64,000 nucleotides of DNA from assembly GCA_963680875.1 (NCBI GenBank), contig OY804585.1, positions 29,440,186 to 29,504,185 on the forward strand, given 5' to 3'. The notes beneath the pieces were generated by a model. The model did not search any database and was not told the origin of the DNA. It saw only the letters and a program-made list of their open reading frames with translations. This DNA comes from Bathymodiolus brooksi. Taxonomy: Eukaryota; Mollusca; Bivalvia; Mytilida; Modiolidae. The position numbers and the translations under genes are program-made. Positions 44,151 to 57,450 of the stretch are shown one piece after another; position 1 is the stretch's first letter, and each line of letters starts with the position of its first letter.

Positions 44151-47100
44151 CATAAAAGTTTTCATACTCCAGCTGATGATATATTCATTTTAATATAATT
44201 TTTAAATATTATTGAATTTATGCTCATTTGAATATGCATGAAATACTTGCTACTGGACATTAAGCAATCAACAGTCAACCAAGTATTCATGCCAGAGGAA
44301 CCACTTTTTGTGGATCCAAATAAATAAAATGTTTTCTTTCCGTTTTGAGGAACAGCACTACGAAATGCTTGCCTTTATATGGTAGTATTTTTGAAATTCA
44401 GATTAAAGAATAAACGAATATGTATTTTATAAGCAATCATCAAATATTTGGATCGACTAATTCAAATTATTTCACAGTATTAGTTGTACAGGTACAGTGT
44501 AAATACGTCCTTGATCGTGTTTGTCAATAATATATCAGATTTACTTACCTTGATGAGCCAAATATGATACGATCAATGGATTTATAAATTTGTTATATCG
44601 TTGTTGTTGTTGTTTACATTTTAATGTTACAGCTTGAGTAGAATCTATTTTTCGATTCAATTATTTTATTCACAAAGGTACATTTTTATTTGTATTCATT
44701 AGTGGGACAAATTTCTGCATTTATTCTTTATGTTCTGAATAGTGGTTTAGCAATTTACCATGCAGTTTATAAACCATAGAACGCAGTCACAGCACAACGA
44801 ATGTGATTTTCAGTTTATAACCATTTTATTTGCTCATAGAGACAAAATGGATCATACACAAGTTTTACCAACATATATAAGAATTATTTTCCTTTGAATT
44901 AAACAATGAAAGCAAATATTCATATTGTACAGAGCATGTACATTAATGTATGTATACCAGTAACATAATTACACATGTAAAAAGAAAAGAAAAGTAGAAA
45001 GAAAACAAAGTTGGTTTTTATGTGGACACGATGATCATGTTGGCTAAATTTATAAGTTTATACAATGAGGATCTTCTAATAAGCTTGTACACTTCTTTAA
45101 CAATTAAGGAGGGTGATTTACTGTACCTATGGGAAAAACCACTTGTTCTACTTTCGGTTTTGAAATTATATTAAATTTCATTATGTTTATGATATGATAA
45201 GTCATAAATGATTAAACTTTGATACTTACAGGTATTATAACGGTTCCTGCAATAAGGTATCTGTCTTGTTTCTCATATTTCTCAAAATGTGAAACGTTGC
45301 TTCAAACATTAAACATGTACTAACAGTAACAGGCACATTATAAAGTAAAATATGGCAGGTGATCGATAACATTTTATTTCTGTGACGTTACATAGGTGAA
45401 ATACTAACACTATAGCAGTGGTGTAAATAGAAGAATAGTTAAGAGTAAATAATCCTAATTAAAAATGATAATGAAGATCGAGTAAAGCTTGAAAAATAAT
45501 AGAAACGGCTATGATTGTTAAACAAACAAACATTTTATTTATAACAATTAATTGCATGTCTTACAGTTTACATTCAGTTTGAATGAATCGGGGGAAAATA
45601 GCCCCCCACCTCCAAAGAAAAACAAAAACAAACACCAAATACTTCATAAGTACGAGAAAGCAACCGCTATCAATTCGTCTAATACGCCCAAGGGAAAATA
45701 ATTTAATTCTAATTCCATCAGGTTCAACGAGTAGTTAGTTGTTGGTCCAGTTTATGGTATTTATCGCCACTTTCAACAATATTTCAGTTATATCGTGGCG
45801 GTTGTGGTTCCAACGAATAAAATTATACAATAATATTTGTACACATATATACAGCATTGCTTTTTTCAATTTATTTATGAAACTTCGTGTTCATATATTT
45901 GCAGTTAAAAATAACTGATAACAAAAACTTCACCAATAAAACTGACCGCCATTATACAACTGAAATATTGTTGAAAGTGGCGTTAAACACCATAACCCTA
46001 ACCCTTACCCCTGGAAACAAAATCATAATTTTTCGGCCAAATAGTACAAAAACCCGGCGCGACATACGCCATGCACTAGACCAACAAGCTTAGTTTGATT
46101 TTGTAATAGTACTACCTCACTGATACAACAGTCCACTGGTAGACATGTCGCCCCACTAGGGAGCTAGAACCCACGATCTACCGCAAGCGAGGCGAGCAAG
46201 CTAATCATTACATTACCGATGCGGTTACCATGCGATGCAAAATATTTGAATATGTTATGTACTTTACATGAACGTGACCGTTTTATTAATAAGAAAGTTC
46301 AATGAGGTTTATATAAACTAAATGCACTAATGTTTGAAATACAGCATACTATTTCCTCATCTGTTATTAGATTCCAGTTAACGTGCTGATGACTTAAAGA
46401 GAATGAGTCGCCTTGTTATATTTTTTCCAAAATTGAAATATCTTTCCATGTCTTGCCCATTTATATAAAATAACATGAAATTATGTTGACATTTTAAAAA
46501 TGATTAGATCGTGTTGATATATACATACCTTGTGTAGAATTAAAAAAATAAAATCTAAAATGACAATGATAAAGCTAGTTAGTACAGTCAGAAAAACATT
46601 CAGTGAGAGTGTAGTAATCTTCGTGTCATATTCCTTATATCTGAAAGGGTTATTTGACAAAAGTTTAAAAAAAAATAGCACATCAAAATTCTGCAATTAT
46701 TCATTTTAGAACTTATTTCACTTTATATATTATACCGAATGTTTAAGAAATTTACAAATTTAGTTTTTGTATATATGTGTCGTTTGAAATTCCATAGCTA
46801 GTATATAATCATTGTAACTCGATTTTATTCCAAAACAATTATGATATATTGTAGCAGAAATGCTACCCCATAGCCACATTCATACGTACAGCGAGTGATT
46901 TTGCTACGGAAAATCTTGAATTTTGAATGACACAAAATGTTGGTCAATAGATCGATTGATTGATTGTTGTTTAACGTCGAATGAGCAGTACTTCAGTTAT
47001 ATTCCTGACGAGAACAAGTTTACTAAGAATATACATAATGTAGGGAGATATGTGGGTCTTGGATGAGTGGAGGTTTAGAATACCACAGATAAAACGGATT

Positions 47101-48200
47101 GTGTTGTCTTGAAATGAGTCCACTACGACCAAACTATATTGTTCATTACAGAACTATTATGTGCATTGATAGGGGTATTTACCATACACGAGGCACTCGT
47201 TTGCGCAACCACAAAAACAGAGAACGGTACTTTCCGGAGTTGTACTATATCGCAGCGAAGAACTATGTCTTATTTCTATATTTGATTAATACCATTCAAA
47301 TTCGGCGGCAAGGACAGAATGATTCAAATACACAACTGGTTCTTAGATCAAACCATATATGATGTCATGTATTAAGAGAATACAAGATACCGCCATTTTA
47401 TATTCCTTGAGGTTCCTTCGGGGTGTATCTAAGATATACATACACACTTTATTATTTGTAATTACTTTAACAATACTCGATTCTGCGGTCATAATCAGAT
47501 GTTCGTTTTGAAAATCAAACAAGAAATAAATTGGTAGAAGTAATATCCCAATCAAAAACTATTTCAAAGTTATATGAAATATATGTACGTGACAGTTCAA
47601 CATTTAAGAATGTTTATTCCAGTTTTATGTAAATATTCCAAGAAATATCACGATTTTCCACACGCTAAGTAATAATCAGTCGTTCTTACGTGTGCATGAA
47701 TTAAGGTTCAAGACTGTAAATATTTATTGTATGCCCCTCTTGAGATCTAATATTTAAAAAACAACCATCCAAAACGAGATGTGTTGATTAATAAACTGAT
47801 CGCGTTTTAACGTAGTTGTCAGCCATTTAAACCAGTCTACAATACAATGTTATTCTGGCAATGAAAAACATTTTAATTATTAGTGAGTGGGAATTAACAG
47901 ATAACTGTCTTGTAATTGAAAATGTTTGATTGGCTACGCGTTAACGGATATTTGCGACCATTAAACAAGTACTGATGCCGACAAATATCCAAATACATTA
48001 TAGTTATCTCCATTATAATGCAACTTTTGATAAACAAGCATTAAATAGCATTTTCAATTAACCATATATTATTTCCTTATGCGCAAACTCTTTGACACCG
48101 CCATCCAATCAGAAAAGGAGTTACACAAATAACTGTATCATGATCTATAGATACATTGTATGGTTGTTGTTTGCTTGAGAAGATTTTAATATTTATCTCA
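44151..48200. other. Intergenic sequence, right part of unit 2
   Basis: It aligns with 24656-29800 minus the unit 1 insertions. It contains a retroelement fragment (44807-45118), an antisense SINE tail (45740-45800) and a sense SINE tail (45925-45998), and an antisense tRNA-like motif near 46165. It also has the empty site of the Harbinger-like element (47336-47338). No gene recognised. Confidence 0.55.
44807..45118 (-). mobile_element. Retroelement 3'-end fragment shared by units 2 and 3
   Basis: Inserted sequence (CCATTTTATTTGCTCATAGA, CACAAGTTTTACCAACA) lies between near-identical GTGATTT words. Unit 1 at about 25197 has the single, uninterrupted site. Unit 3 has it at about 60725-61040. 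Confidence 0.7.
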
Positions 48201-48566
48201 TATAACTGTATGCGGAGATAGATTGCTGCCATATAAAAAAACAATACACGTATATATGCCATCCTCACATGATTAAACACGTGTCTAATGACGACCTTTA
48301 ATTTAACCTTACATGATAATGTATCACATCCGTTAATGAAGCTACAAAAATGTGTATTTTTATATAGTTGATTTTACTGAGGGGGATTCAATTAATGGTT
48401 CGTCATTATACTAAGCGACTCAGCGCTGCAGTGTACCAACGTGTGGGTATGAATCCCGCTGACGGAAGTGCATAATTTTCATTAAGCGATGTCTCAGCAC
48501 GTTGCATATACATGCAGTACTGGCACAGGATGCTACACTTCGTCCACATGAAGCAGTGGAATTCGA

Positions 48567-48694
48567 TTTTTAGTTTTATATGTATGTTGTGTATATCGTT
48601 GGCTGTGCTTTTGTCTTTTTTTCTTTTGGCCATTACGTTGTCTGTTCTTCGATATACGGATTCTGATTAACCCTTTGGTATCTTCAAACTCTTC
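48567..48694 (+). mobile_element. Truncated Penelope-like 3' fragment inside the unit 3 C1q pseudogene
   Basis: Plus-oriented copy of the R1 family ending GGTATCTTCAAACTC, flanked by TTCGA (48562-48566 and 48695-48699), a possible 5-bp target duplication. It is the only R1 copy in the window with this orientation. Confidence 0.8.
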
Positions 48695-48916
48695 TTCGAC
48701 AAGATCATGACCAATGTCGGTAATGCTTGATTCTAGAGATGGACAGATTACCGATCCTGTAGATGGTCTTTACATGATTTCTGCTACAATATGTAGTCAA
48801 CAAAGTTCCAGTGTACATATTGAAATAGTCAGGAATGGTGAACAGCTTATGTATCTAGGGATGGGCAGCTTACAGCTCCTGTATATGGTCTCTACATGAT
48901 TTTTGCTACAATATGT

Positions 48917-49025
48917 TGTCTAGTTGGTTTTCCCCGGGTTCCAGTTTTCTCCACCAATAAAACTGACTGCCACGATATAGCTGAAATATTGTTGAAAATG
49001 GCGTTAAGCACCATCAAGAAAGCAA
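48917..49025 (+). mobile_element. SINE tail in the unit 3 C1q pseudogene
   Basis: The same insertion as 30648-30755. The flanks are ACAATATGT (48908-48916) and ACAATATGC (49026-49034). Confidence 0.92.
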
Positions 49026-49262
49026 ACAATATGCAGTCAACAAAGTTCCAGTGTACATATTGAAATAGTCAGGAATGGTGTACAGCTCGCAGCCATATAC
49101 GGGGACGATTATGATCTTGGAAGTCAAACAATAATGGCTCAGTTGAATGAAAATGATAAAGTTTGGGTTCGACATTTCTTTGATTCTGGATTTGGATATA
49201 TCAATAATGAAGCCGATAGACATTACACTACATTTACGGGAGCATTGATTGTCGCATTTTAG

Positions 49263-50290
49263 AGAATGTTTTATCTCTATAAATTTCCTAAATGCATTTG
49301 AAAAACATAAGTATCCTTATTTTTGTCTCATTGGTGTAATACTGTGAAATCATTATTAATCGTGGGGTTCTTATTTTCGTGGATTTCACTTAATTCACGA
49401 AAATTAAAATCGAATGAAATACATTTTCCACATTTTTATTGTTGCCTGTAGTGTTTGAAACCACGAATTCAAGAACCAGTGAATTAATGCATTTAGGTGC
49501 CAACGAATAAAAGTACTTTAACAGTATTTTATTTTCATTTGCATATGTACTCATTGTCTGATTATCACAACGATTTACTTCTAGTCAGATAACATAGCGT
49601 CAGATTTCAATATATATATATATATATATATATACTATATAGTTGATGCATTTTAGTTCAGCAGTAGAAAAGTAGACGCTAGGGGGTTTATGGTTAGGGT
49701 TATAACAATATTTCAGTTATATCGTGGCGGTCAGTTTTATTGGTGAAGTAAACCGGAGTACCCGCCGAAACCTACGACCTGCCGCATAGAAAAGTGGAAA
49801 TTAAATTCTAATGTTCTTATGCCATTTTGACAAGAGCAACGGGAAATGAAGGATATAATGGACGAGTCGCCAAAATTCAACCATTGACCACTCCTTACAA
49901 TTTACAGTTCATTAGGAAAGTTGTCTTTAATGAGAAATGGGAGTAGTGTAGCATTCTCCATAAAATAGACACGTCTTAATGACTCATGAAAAGGGGGCAT
50001 TCTGTATTTAATTCGTTTATCACAACTTGCGAATGCCATCCTGGAACTTGGAATAGTTAAACCCTACAGCGGAGTATTTGGGACTCATTTGTATACAGCG
50101 ATACTCTTCGGGGATGAACACCTATTATACTAAATGACGTACTTCTTCCAGTTGTGAGAACGGTCAGTTGGATTGTCTTTGACAATCTCCCCCCCCCCCC
50201 CCCCCCTCCCTTTTACTTCTTTTGCCCATTCTACATGCAGAATTCGCACGCACTCTAGTTTTAAAACACCAAGGTTATCTATCATAATCA
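49263..50290. other. Intergenic sequence after the unit 3 C1q pseudogene
   Basis: It is orthologous to 13527-14638 and 30994-32329. It contains a (TA)n microsatellite (about 49607-49633), an antisense SINE tail (49690-49790) and a C run (about 50188-50206). Confidence 0.65.
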
Positions 50291-50405
50291 AATCTACATA
50301 TCTGTATAAGATAAAAACGTAGATATCAAATTAAGTGCGCACCACGCCTTTCTGTGATAACCTTCACCATGTACGCTCAAAGTCGAAAGATAAGAAAGCC
50401 AAATA

Positions 50406-52473
50406 CCGTATAACCGGTAATTTCTGCGGTTTTGGTCTAAAAAGATGACATTTAATTTTTGCAGATTTTATTTTCTGCGTATTGAAAATCTCGGCACCGA
50501 AATTTTTTTTTTGTACTACAAGAAGCAACAACTGAAGCGATCAGTGTTGTGATAAACAACTGATGCACATTACAGTGATCCTTAGAAGTAAACACATATT
50601 TAGTTCTTTAGAAAGTTTTCAAACGTTACAACTTCTGAATACGCATTTGGTTAACTTCAAATTTGTCTTAAGAAACTATTTTTTTCACTGTTTTCGCGAT
50701 CTATTTTGTTGACAGGAAATACGAAGTCAACAGTTGGATCGATATCGGTATAAACTTTGATGTATTTCGGATGTATATCTTTAATGTCGAATTTTCATAC
50801 TTTATCATATAACAGTTTTTTTTAAAAGAATTATGATTAGAAGCAATTGTATTCAATTCTTTTAGTATAATGTAGACATACAAACTCGGTTTAACCGGAA
50901 TTCTACTACCAGTACATTTCTATTTGTTTGGTCTTTAGATGAATCATGCGATCACGCAGTTTGATATTATTCAATTGAAGCTACTACAACAATTTAAAAA
51001 AAAAATGTTAATTTATGAAATAACAATTTTAAATATTGCTTTAATAAACTTTATTATGATTTTAAACATTTAATCAGGTGATTTTTTCAATTATATTGTC
51101 GGTGTCAGCTTGGAACAATCATATTTCTTGATCTGGAGTAATTGTAATTAACAGGTAAAAATCATCATGCAACAGCTAAATAACCTTTAATTGTTGTGTA
51201 AACATTTGTATCTGATGTTCTCGTGGCAAGTAGAATTTTGATTGGCTAATAGGGTACTTTTAAAACTTCAGGGAAGCCGTGCGGTGACTAACCCGAATAA
51301 TCCAGTCGTTATATTGCGCTCCCGCTGGTCGCTACATTAACGCCTGGATGCATTCATTGAAAAAACCTGTCAAACCGGAAATAGTAAATCGCTATGACTT
51401 ATGGGTATTACGACATAAAATAGGAGGAGCTAAAGTGTTTGTAAATAATGTCCAATGGAGCGATCAGATGATGTAATGTTGTATGCAATACACATATTCG
51501 GATAAATACAACCAAACATGAAATAAAACTTAAATGAATAATTACTATTTTTTAAATATTAAAACATAATGATTTTTATTTCAAAGTTGGAAATTAAATA
51601 AAAGCTTGAATTGAATTCACTCTTATAATGTATTGTGACATTTTAGCAAATTTATTATTTAGATTAAAACATAAAAACTTCAAAAAATGATTACACGGTG
51701 TTTTATTTTTTTTTAAATCTTTAAAGATTTGTGAATCTATGGCAATTTAAATCATAATTATGAGAATAAAGGTGTATTTGTTTTCTAAATATGCAAAGGC
51801 ACGTGCGCAATCATTCTCCGTGTTTGTTTTGTCAATATTTACAAACGGAAGTAAAGGAAGTCACTAATGCGCATACGCCCTAATATCTGACATTTGATTG
51901 GTCGGCTGTACCAGCCAGCAGCCTGACGGATTTTTACCACTAAGAGCGTTCAAACCCTCATCCAGCGAAAGTGCCGATAGAGGGCGCAGTATTATTCAAG
52001 TTATGCGGTGACAGAAAATCAATAATCACTCTCACCTATGTGCTGTCCATTTACATTGTGCACAGCAGACGACACACATTTCACAAGATGACAGAAAATC
52101 AATAATCGCTCTCTGTGATCTTTGTCCAAAGACACATGTATTTATGTTTTTCCTATAATAAGGAAATACTTATTAATGTTGGAACATTCAGATAAAAATG
52201 TTATCAGTCTCTAGATGTTATATATCCCGTCTTAAAGGGATATATAGCATCTCGAGACTGATAACGTATAATATAGTACCAGGTTTTGTTTATCTGGATA
52301 TAGTAATTACGACTAATTAAATATTTGACACTTACGGCGGAATCGGAGTTAGAGTTTGAAAACGTATTTTGTACGGGACATTAAACATTTATTTTACATA
52401 ATATTCTGCGGTCCGGAGTTGACAGCAGAATACCGCCGGAATTAGATTGCCGCATAAATTACCATTTATACGG
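50406..52473. mobile_element. TA-flanked DNA element, 2068 bp, unit 3 only
   Basis: The ends are inverted: left CCGTATAACCGGTAATTTCT, right in reverse complement CCGTATAAATGGTAATTTAT, each followed by GCGG. TA flanks both ends (50404-50405 and 52474-52475). The insertion splits R2: units 1 (about 15030) and 2 (about 32442) read straight through. No transposase frame recognised. It contains a strong hairpin at 52199-52265. Confidence 0.85.
52199..52265. repeat. Near-perfect hairpin inside the TA element
   Basis: GTTATCAGTCTCTAGATG pairs with CATCTCGAGACTGATAAC, continuing through TATATATCCC / GGGATATATA, around a loop of about 8 bases (GTCTTAAA). One or two mismatches over about 29 base pairs. 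Confidence 0.9.
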
Positions 52474-52475
52474 TA

Positions 52476-52580
52476 AATTAAAAGTGTTTTGGAGCAATAT
52501 ACCAAAGGGCTTAGACAAGATAGACAAAATCGACTGAGGTCACATTTGCCTGAGGGAGAAGAACCTTAGTTTTGATAATA
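52476..52580. repeat. Dispersed repeat R2, right part, with a single monomer
   Basis: It continues R2 after the TA element. The single monomer is at about 52533-52569 (GACTGAGGTCACATTTGCCT). It is followed by a short (ATA)n run. Confidence 0.75.
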
Positions 52581-55500
52581 ATAATAATAATAATAAGACT
52601 GTTACATTCTTGTGGGTGTTGGTGTTGTCATGTCCAAATGACATAAACAATGAAACATCTTGTTTGCCATTTAATAATATCGAGAACAAGAGACCATTGA
52701 TATATGCTATGGAAGAGGTAGTGTGAGTTAATATAAAAACAAAATAGAGTGTAATAAAATCATTTGTGTTTAAAAAATAAATAAAAAAGTTTTCAAATTG
52801 AAAGTCTGGTTAAATAAAATATTACAATGCAAAATATTTTGTCGTTTATATAGTAAACAAAGGGAATAGATAAAAGTCAATGCCTATATAAATCCTTTCC
52901 TATATAAGATGGATAGAACGATAACAGTAATAAATCAATAAACACACATATATAAATATATATCAGCCATATTGTAGTAAGTCAGGGGAGACAATTTCCC
53001 CTCAAGAATAAATGTATTGATGAAATAAAATATTGAATAGTAAACAATCGTATTGATCAGGTTGGTGAATTATAAATTTCTAATATAGAGCGTAAGTTGT
53101 TGTTGTACAAATCTGACGACTTGTGTGGACAAGTTTAGAAAGTAGCTTACAGTACGTTTTGTACATTCTAATTGTTGTCCGTTTCTCACAACAAAGATCT
53201 TATAAGCATATAAAAGTACGACAGATTAGATTTCTATTCAGAAAAGTATTTGAAACGGTAATATATACCTGTACAACCCATAGCTGCTACTCTTGGTACT
53301 GATGACGGTTACCATGGCACAAGCCACAGAGCTGTCCACTCCATGGGGGAGGAGTGTCATTTTACAGTATTGAAATCCTGATCGTAAACCACAGTTGGCA
53401 CCGCATTTAGAGTGTTGTTTTTCTTGTACATTAAAAAAAAACACTTTTGGAGATTTCGACAGAGTAGTCATATTGTAGAAACCACGATAGGATAATTTGT
53501 TTTCACTTCTGGCCAAACTGCCATAGTTTTCTAGTGGCCGCTTAGCAACCAATAATAAACATACAATCAACCATTGAAAATTGTCATATCACAATTTATA
53601 ACTTTGACTTATTCGCCTTCAGCATTAAAGGTCAAATACCAATAAGGAGGAAAATATATTACATTGAGTTATTCCCCTTTGAACGCAATTTTCATTCTTG
53701 ATAAGAACAAATAGAGGGCGCAACGTTGCTGCTAATGCTATTTTGTTCTGGCTATGAATAAAGTTGAAATAGTCAACTTGTTATTAAAAATCAATCACTT
53801 AATCATAAAACAACTATAATTATGCATGGGTCAATACCTCTAACGGCGGACTCTTAGTCCCTGAGGTTAACATCAGCTCAGTTAGTATTTAATTTGTAAA
53901 TCAAATTTAAACCCCTTCAAGAGGCAATCAGCGACCTCTGTGATAACAAACTGACTCCTCATTAGGATCTGCTGATTGTAGTGTTTTACGTGCAAGGTGC
54001 GAGACATGCACGAGACAAATTTGTACGTTCCGGCTATACCACGTTTCATGTATGATTCGTCTCATACAACTAACATAATTTGTATACAAGTTGTAGTGGA
54101 GAAACTATGTTTCTGTATCAGTACCGTCTTCCCTTAAACTAATTCCGTTAAAGCATTACGGTGAATATAATTTCGTGTCATGAGATATATCGATCTACGT
54201 AGCCATTTACTGACCACGCTCGTACATTTCCGTCAAAAGTCCGTAAAGAAACATCATAAATCATTCAATTACAGACAAGTTTTAGCTAGAAACTTACGAA
54301 AATGGTCAGGTTGATGGATGTATGAATACTTGGTAAACATGAAATATCACATCAGATAGTTTTGTAGTATTTTTGCTACTATTGGCGATCCAAGTTATAG
54401 TTGGTGGTATATATATATCTGTGTAATCTTTGCAGCCATTTGTATTTTATCGGTATGAGAGGAACATACCAATTTGCACGCTCGATAATATAAAATGTTT
54501 ACTATATCCTTGTAATTGTACAAGTACAAGCATATAGCCTTAGATAATTGATAGTGTCAAACATTTGCCTAACAACGGGCCACGAACGACCACTCTTGAT
54601 AAACTTCTTCATTTTGAACATCTGCAAGATTTCATTTTCGCACAATGAGTGGGTTTCGGTGACGGTTTCATGGCTTCAACCATAGAGCTGCCCAGGGCAT
54701 CCCCAGATGGTGAATAGGGAATACCCTCTCCATTGTGGAGGGGGTTGTCAGATTATAAGTAGGAAACCACTACCGCGAACCATAGTATGTAACGTATTTG
54801 GAGGATGTCACGCTCCATGAACGTTAGATACCTCTCTAGGTAGACACATTGTAACCGCTACAAAATATTTATTGTTTTGTCCCTACCCAACTCTCCATAC
54901 GTTTCCAGTGGCAGTCAATAGTCGTTGTCTAGGTTGACCAATACCCCCCTCATTTCCGTATCATTTTTATATATTAATGAACTTATTCTAGTTATGAATA
55001 TAGCTGAAATACTGGAAGCTAATCAATCAACCATACGTATATACAAGAAGTGGGTTTGTGAGACACATTAAACAAGAAACTACGAGCTTACGAAAATAAT
55101 AAACAAAACAAAAACCCAAAACAACAAAGCAAAACAACAAAATATCATGGACTCCCTTAATAATGATAATCTCAATATATTTTGATTTTATTAATTGTTG
55201 TTTAATGTCACGTGAACAGTATTTCAGCTATAACATGTTTTATAAACAATAAATTGCACTGGATATATCTGTTATCACTGATAAAGGGGATATACTTTAA
55301 ACATATTGTATTGTTCAAAACGACAAAAGGATAAGACACAAGTTAAATAACTTAGACAGTCTTCTCCCAAATACACACTTGAACATTATGATATTGAATT
55401 ACACAAATGTATAGGAAACGTTTATTGTAAATGAAGGCATGAAGAATAAAAATATTATAAACAATTAAAAACCTCATGGAGCCTCATTGACTATATGATC

Positions 55501-55809
55501 AAAACATAGATAACCTATTGATACATATCGACCAGATATGAAAGGGGGTATGATAAATAAGGATCGGAAATGTTCGCCTTGTAATGGAAAATCAACGACC
55601 ATTACAAACAATATGTTGCTCATTAAGGGCTCATTAATGTATGCAGTCTTTTTAAGTGTAAGGGCTGTGACACTTCCCCAAATTCACTCATAAACTTCCA
55701 TTCATGTGTTTGATTCTCCTCACATAGCCAGCGTTCATCCTTTCGTAGAAGTTTTACATGCAGCGGGGAAACCCTATTTCTATACAATGAGGTTCCTTCG
55801 AGGTGACAC
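52581..55809. other. Intergenic block conserved across units (unit 3)
   Basis: It aligns with 15127-18780. It contains the degenerate partner of the 97-codon frame (53880-54215) and CTCTCCATACGTTTCCAGTGG (about 54890). No intact gene. Confidence 0.55.
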
Positions 55810-56003
55810 AATTAAGAAAAGTTTGAAGATACCAATCGGATAATCAGAATCCGTAAATCAAATGGAAGAAATGACAACATAGATAACACAATGGCCAAAA
55901 GAAAAAGGACAAACAACGATCTACAAATCATTACACAGAAAACTAAACCAAAGGTGAACTCAGTTGCTCCTGAAGGGTAGACAGTTCTAGATCCACATAT
56001 GGC
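55810..56003 (-). mobile_element. Penelope-like 3' fragment (unit 3), truncated by deletion
   Basis: It has the R1 words GGCCAAAAGAAAAAGGACAA and CTACAAATCATTACACAG. It stops at CCACATATGGC, where unit 1 and 2 copies go on into the reverse transcriptase. Confidence 0.7.
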
Positions 56004-56169
56004 TGTGACGTTATTAAACGCTTAGAGAGCAAGATTTCTTCAATACCATGCCACGACAAAAATACTTTTCGATGAGATGATGATCGATGTCTGCTTAGTA
56101 ACAAATCAACATGTTGATCTGGAAATTATTTTAGCACCAGGTCACTGAAAACAACCATCTTAAAGTTGA

Positions 56170-56370
56170 CATACAGTCGTGGTCGCATGGTAGTTGGATT
56201 TACAACTACCCAGTGGCGAGGTATTATCGATACAACATTATGTGATACATTTTGTCAGTGACTTGCGACATGTCAGTGGATTTCTCCGGGTACTCCGGTT
56301 TCCTCCACTGATAGACTGACCGCAGCGATATAAGTAAATTATCGTTACAAGTGGCGTTAGATATCACAAC
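56170..56370 (+). mobile_element. tRNA-derived SINE (V), unit 3 copy, box B deleted
   Basis: It keeps GTCGCATGGTAGTTGGATTT and the tail (GATATAAGTAAATTATCGTT, GTGGCGTTAGATATC), but the segment with box B is missing compared with 39738-39990. Confidence 0.75.
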
Positions 56371-57450
56371 CCTACCCCCACTCCACGAAGTATACATTAT
56401 CCTGATTTCGACCCGACCAATGTTAAAAAAAAACAAGAAGAAAAACTTTTGTTATCATATCTAGTTGACATTTTGTAAACTGTTAATCATGATCATTAAA
56501 TTAGTTGAAAACATCTTTCTTTATGATATGTATCACACGTACCTAAAATTTAAAGATGATCTATACGACCGGTCCCTGATTATGACAACAGAATGTCTGT
56601 CCTAACGGACATGTTGCATTTCCACTCTAAAAATTAATAGATTTTGTAGAGATCCTGGAAAGAAATACTTTACTCTCATTTGTTCCCTTTTAAGTGATAT
56701 ATTTGTATTTATAAGTTCAATAGCTTTTTCATAATGATTTTATTGTCAATATTTGTATTGAGAACAACTTACTAATCCCTCTCTATGCAAATACATTAAT
56801 AACATAAATCAAATGACAACAAATGTACTAATTAATAAACTAAACTTAAATTATATTAAAACATTTATGTAATATTGTTTTAATATTTAACAGAAGAAAA
56901 TAGAGGGGGGAAAGGGGGAGATAAAACTTATCAATTGTGTTGAGGTAATATCACGGTTGAGGAAAATTTAATTGTTTAATATAAAAGTTTGTCGAATAAA
57001 TGTATGCACTGATTTGAAAATATAAATTATTCTTAACTAATTTCGTAACATTCAAAGAGTATACATTCTATAGAGATAGGAACAAAGTTAATACATTAAA
57101 TAGCATTACACAATAGACAACACTGTAGGCAAAGCTTGAAGATACTAAAGGAGTAACATGGGGACGTATATCAAGGACGGACAGGCTATACTATGATCAA
57201 CAGAAAATTGACAAACAATGATGATCAACAAAACACTACAACTAAAACTAAAGTTGGAGCAACACGAACCTAACAAATGCAGGGAGATGTAAGGTGCTCC
57301 GAAAGGATAAGCATGTCTTACTCCAAAAAATAAAACAGCAAGCATATTCTTCTAAAGGACCCTTACTTCGGGAAGATCCGATGACTATAGTACGCTTATC
57401 TCACGTGAACAATAACGTAGTTTTCAGTCAGAAAATTGTCGCTATAAATT
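56371..57450. other. Intergenic sequence before the TRIM-like pseudogene
   Basis: Orthologous to 20580-21983, with an R1-like fragment at 57120-57320. No gene. Confidence 0.55.

Larger units (their letters stand above)
30000..48200. repeat. Segmental unit 2 (about 18.2 kb)
   Basis: It begins near GAGATAGATTGCTGCCATAT (30045), which recurs at 48215 at the start of unit 3. Order: broken C1q, expanded minisatellite, conserved intergenic block, Penelope-like remnant, SINE, intact TRIM-like gene, LINE fragment. It lacks the unit 1 insertions at 14639, 15631, 27110 and 27470. Confidence 0.8.
48487..49262 (+). pseudogene. Chimeric C1q-domain pseudogene (unit 3)
   Basis: Two C1q exon-3 pieces are joined head to tail. 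Piece 1 (48487 to about 48847) runs from the domain start through GTAGTCAACAAAGTTCCAG and into the middle of the domain without a SINE. It is interrupted by a 128-bp retroelement fragment (48567-48694). Piece 2 (about 48848-49262) goes back to an earlier point in the domain (TGTATCTAGGGATGGGCAGC), carries the SINE (48917-49025) and runs to TAG at 49260-49262. Piece 1 resembles unit 1 in sequence; piece 2 resembles unit 2. Several frameshifts and stops are present; no product is expected. Confidence 0.88.

Noticed and set aside
45985..46012. Telomere-like CCCTAACCCT words
   Set aside because: Only two or three imperfect units after a SINE tail; no extended array.
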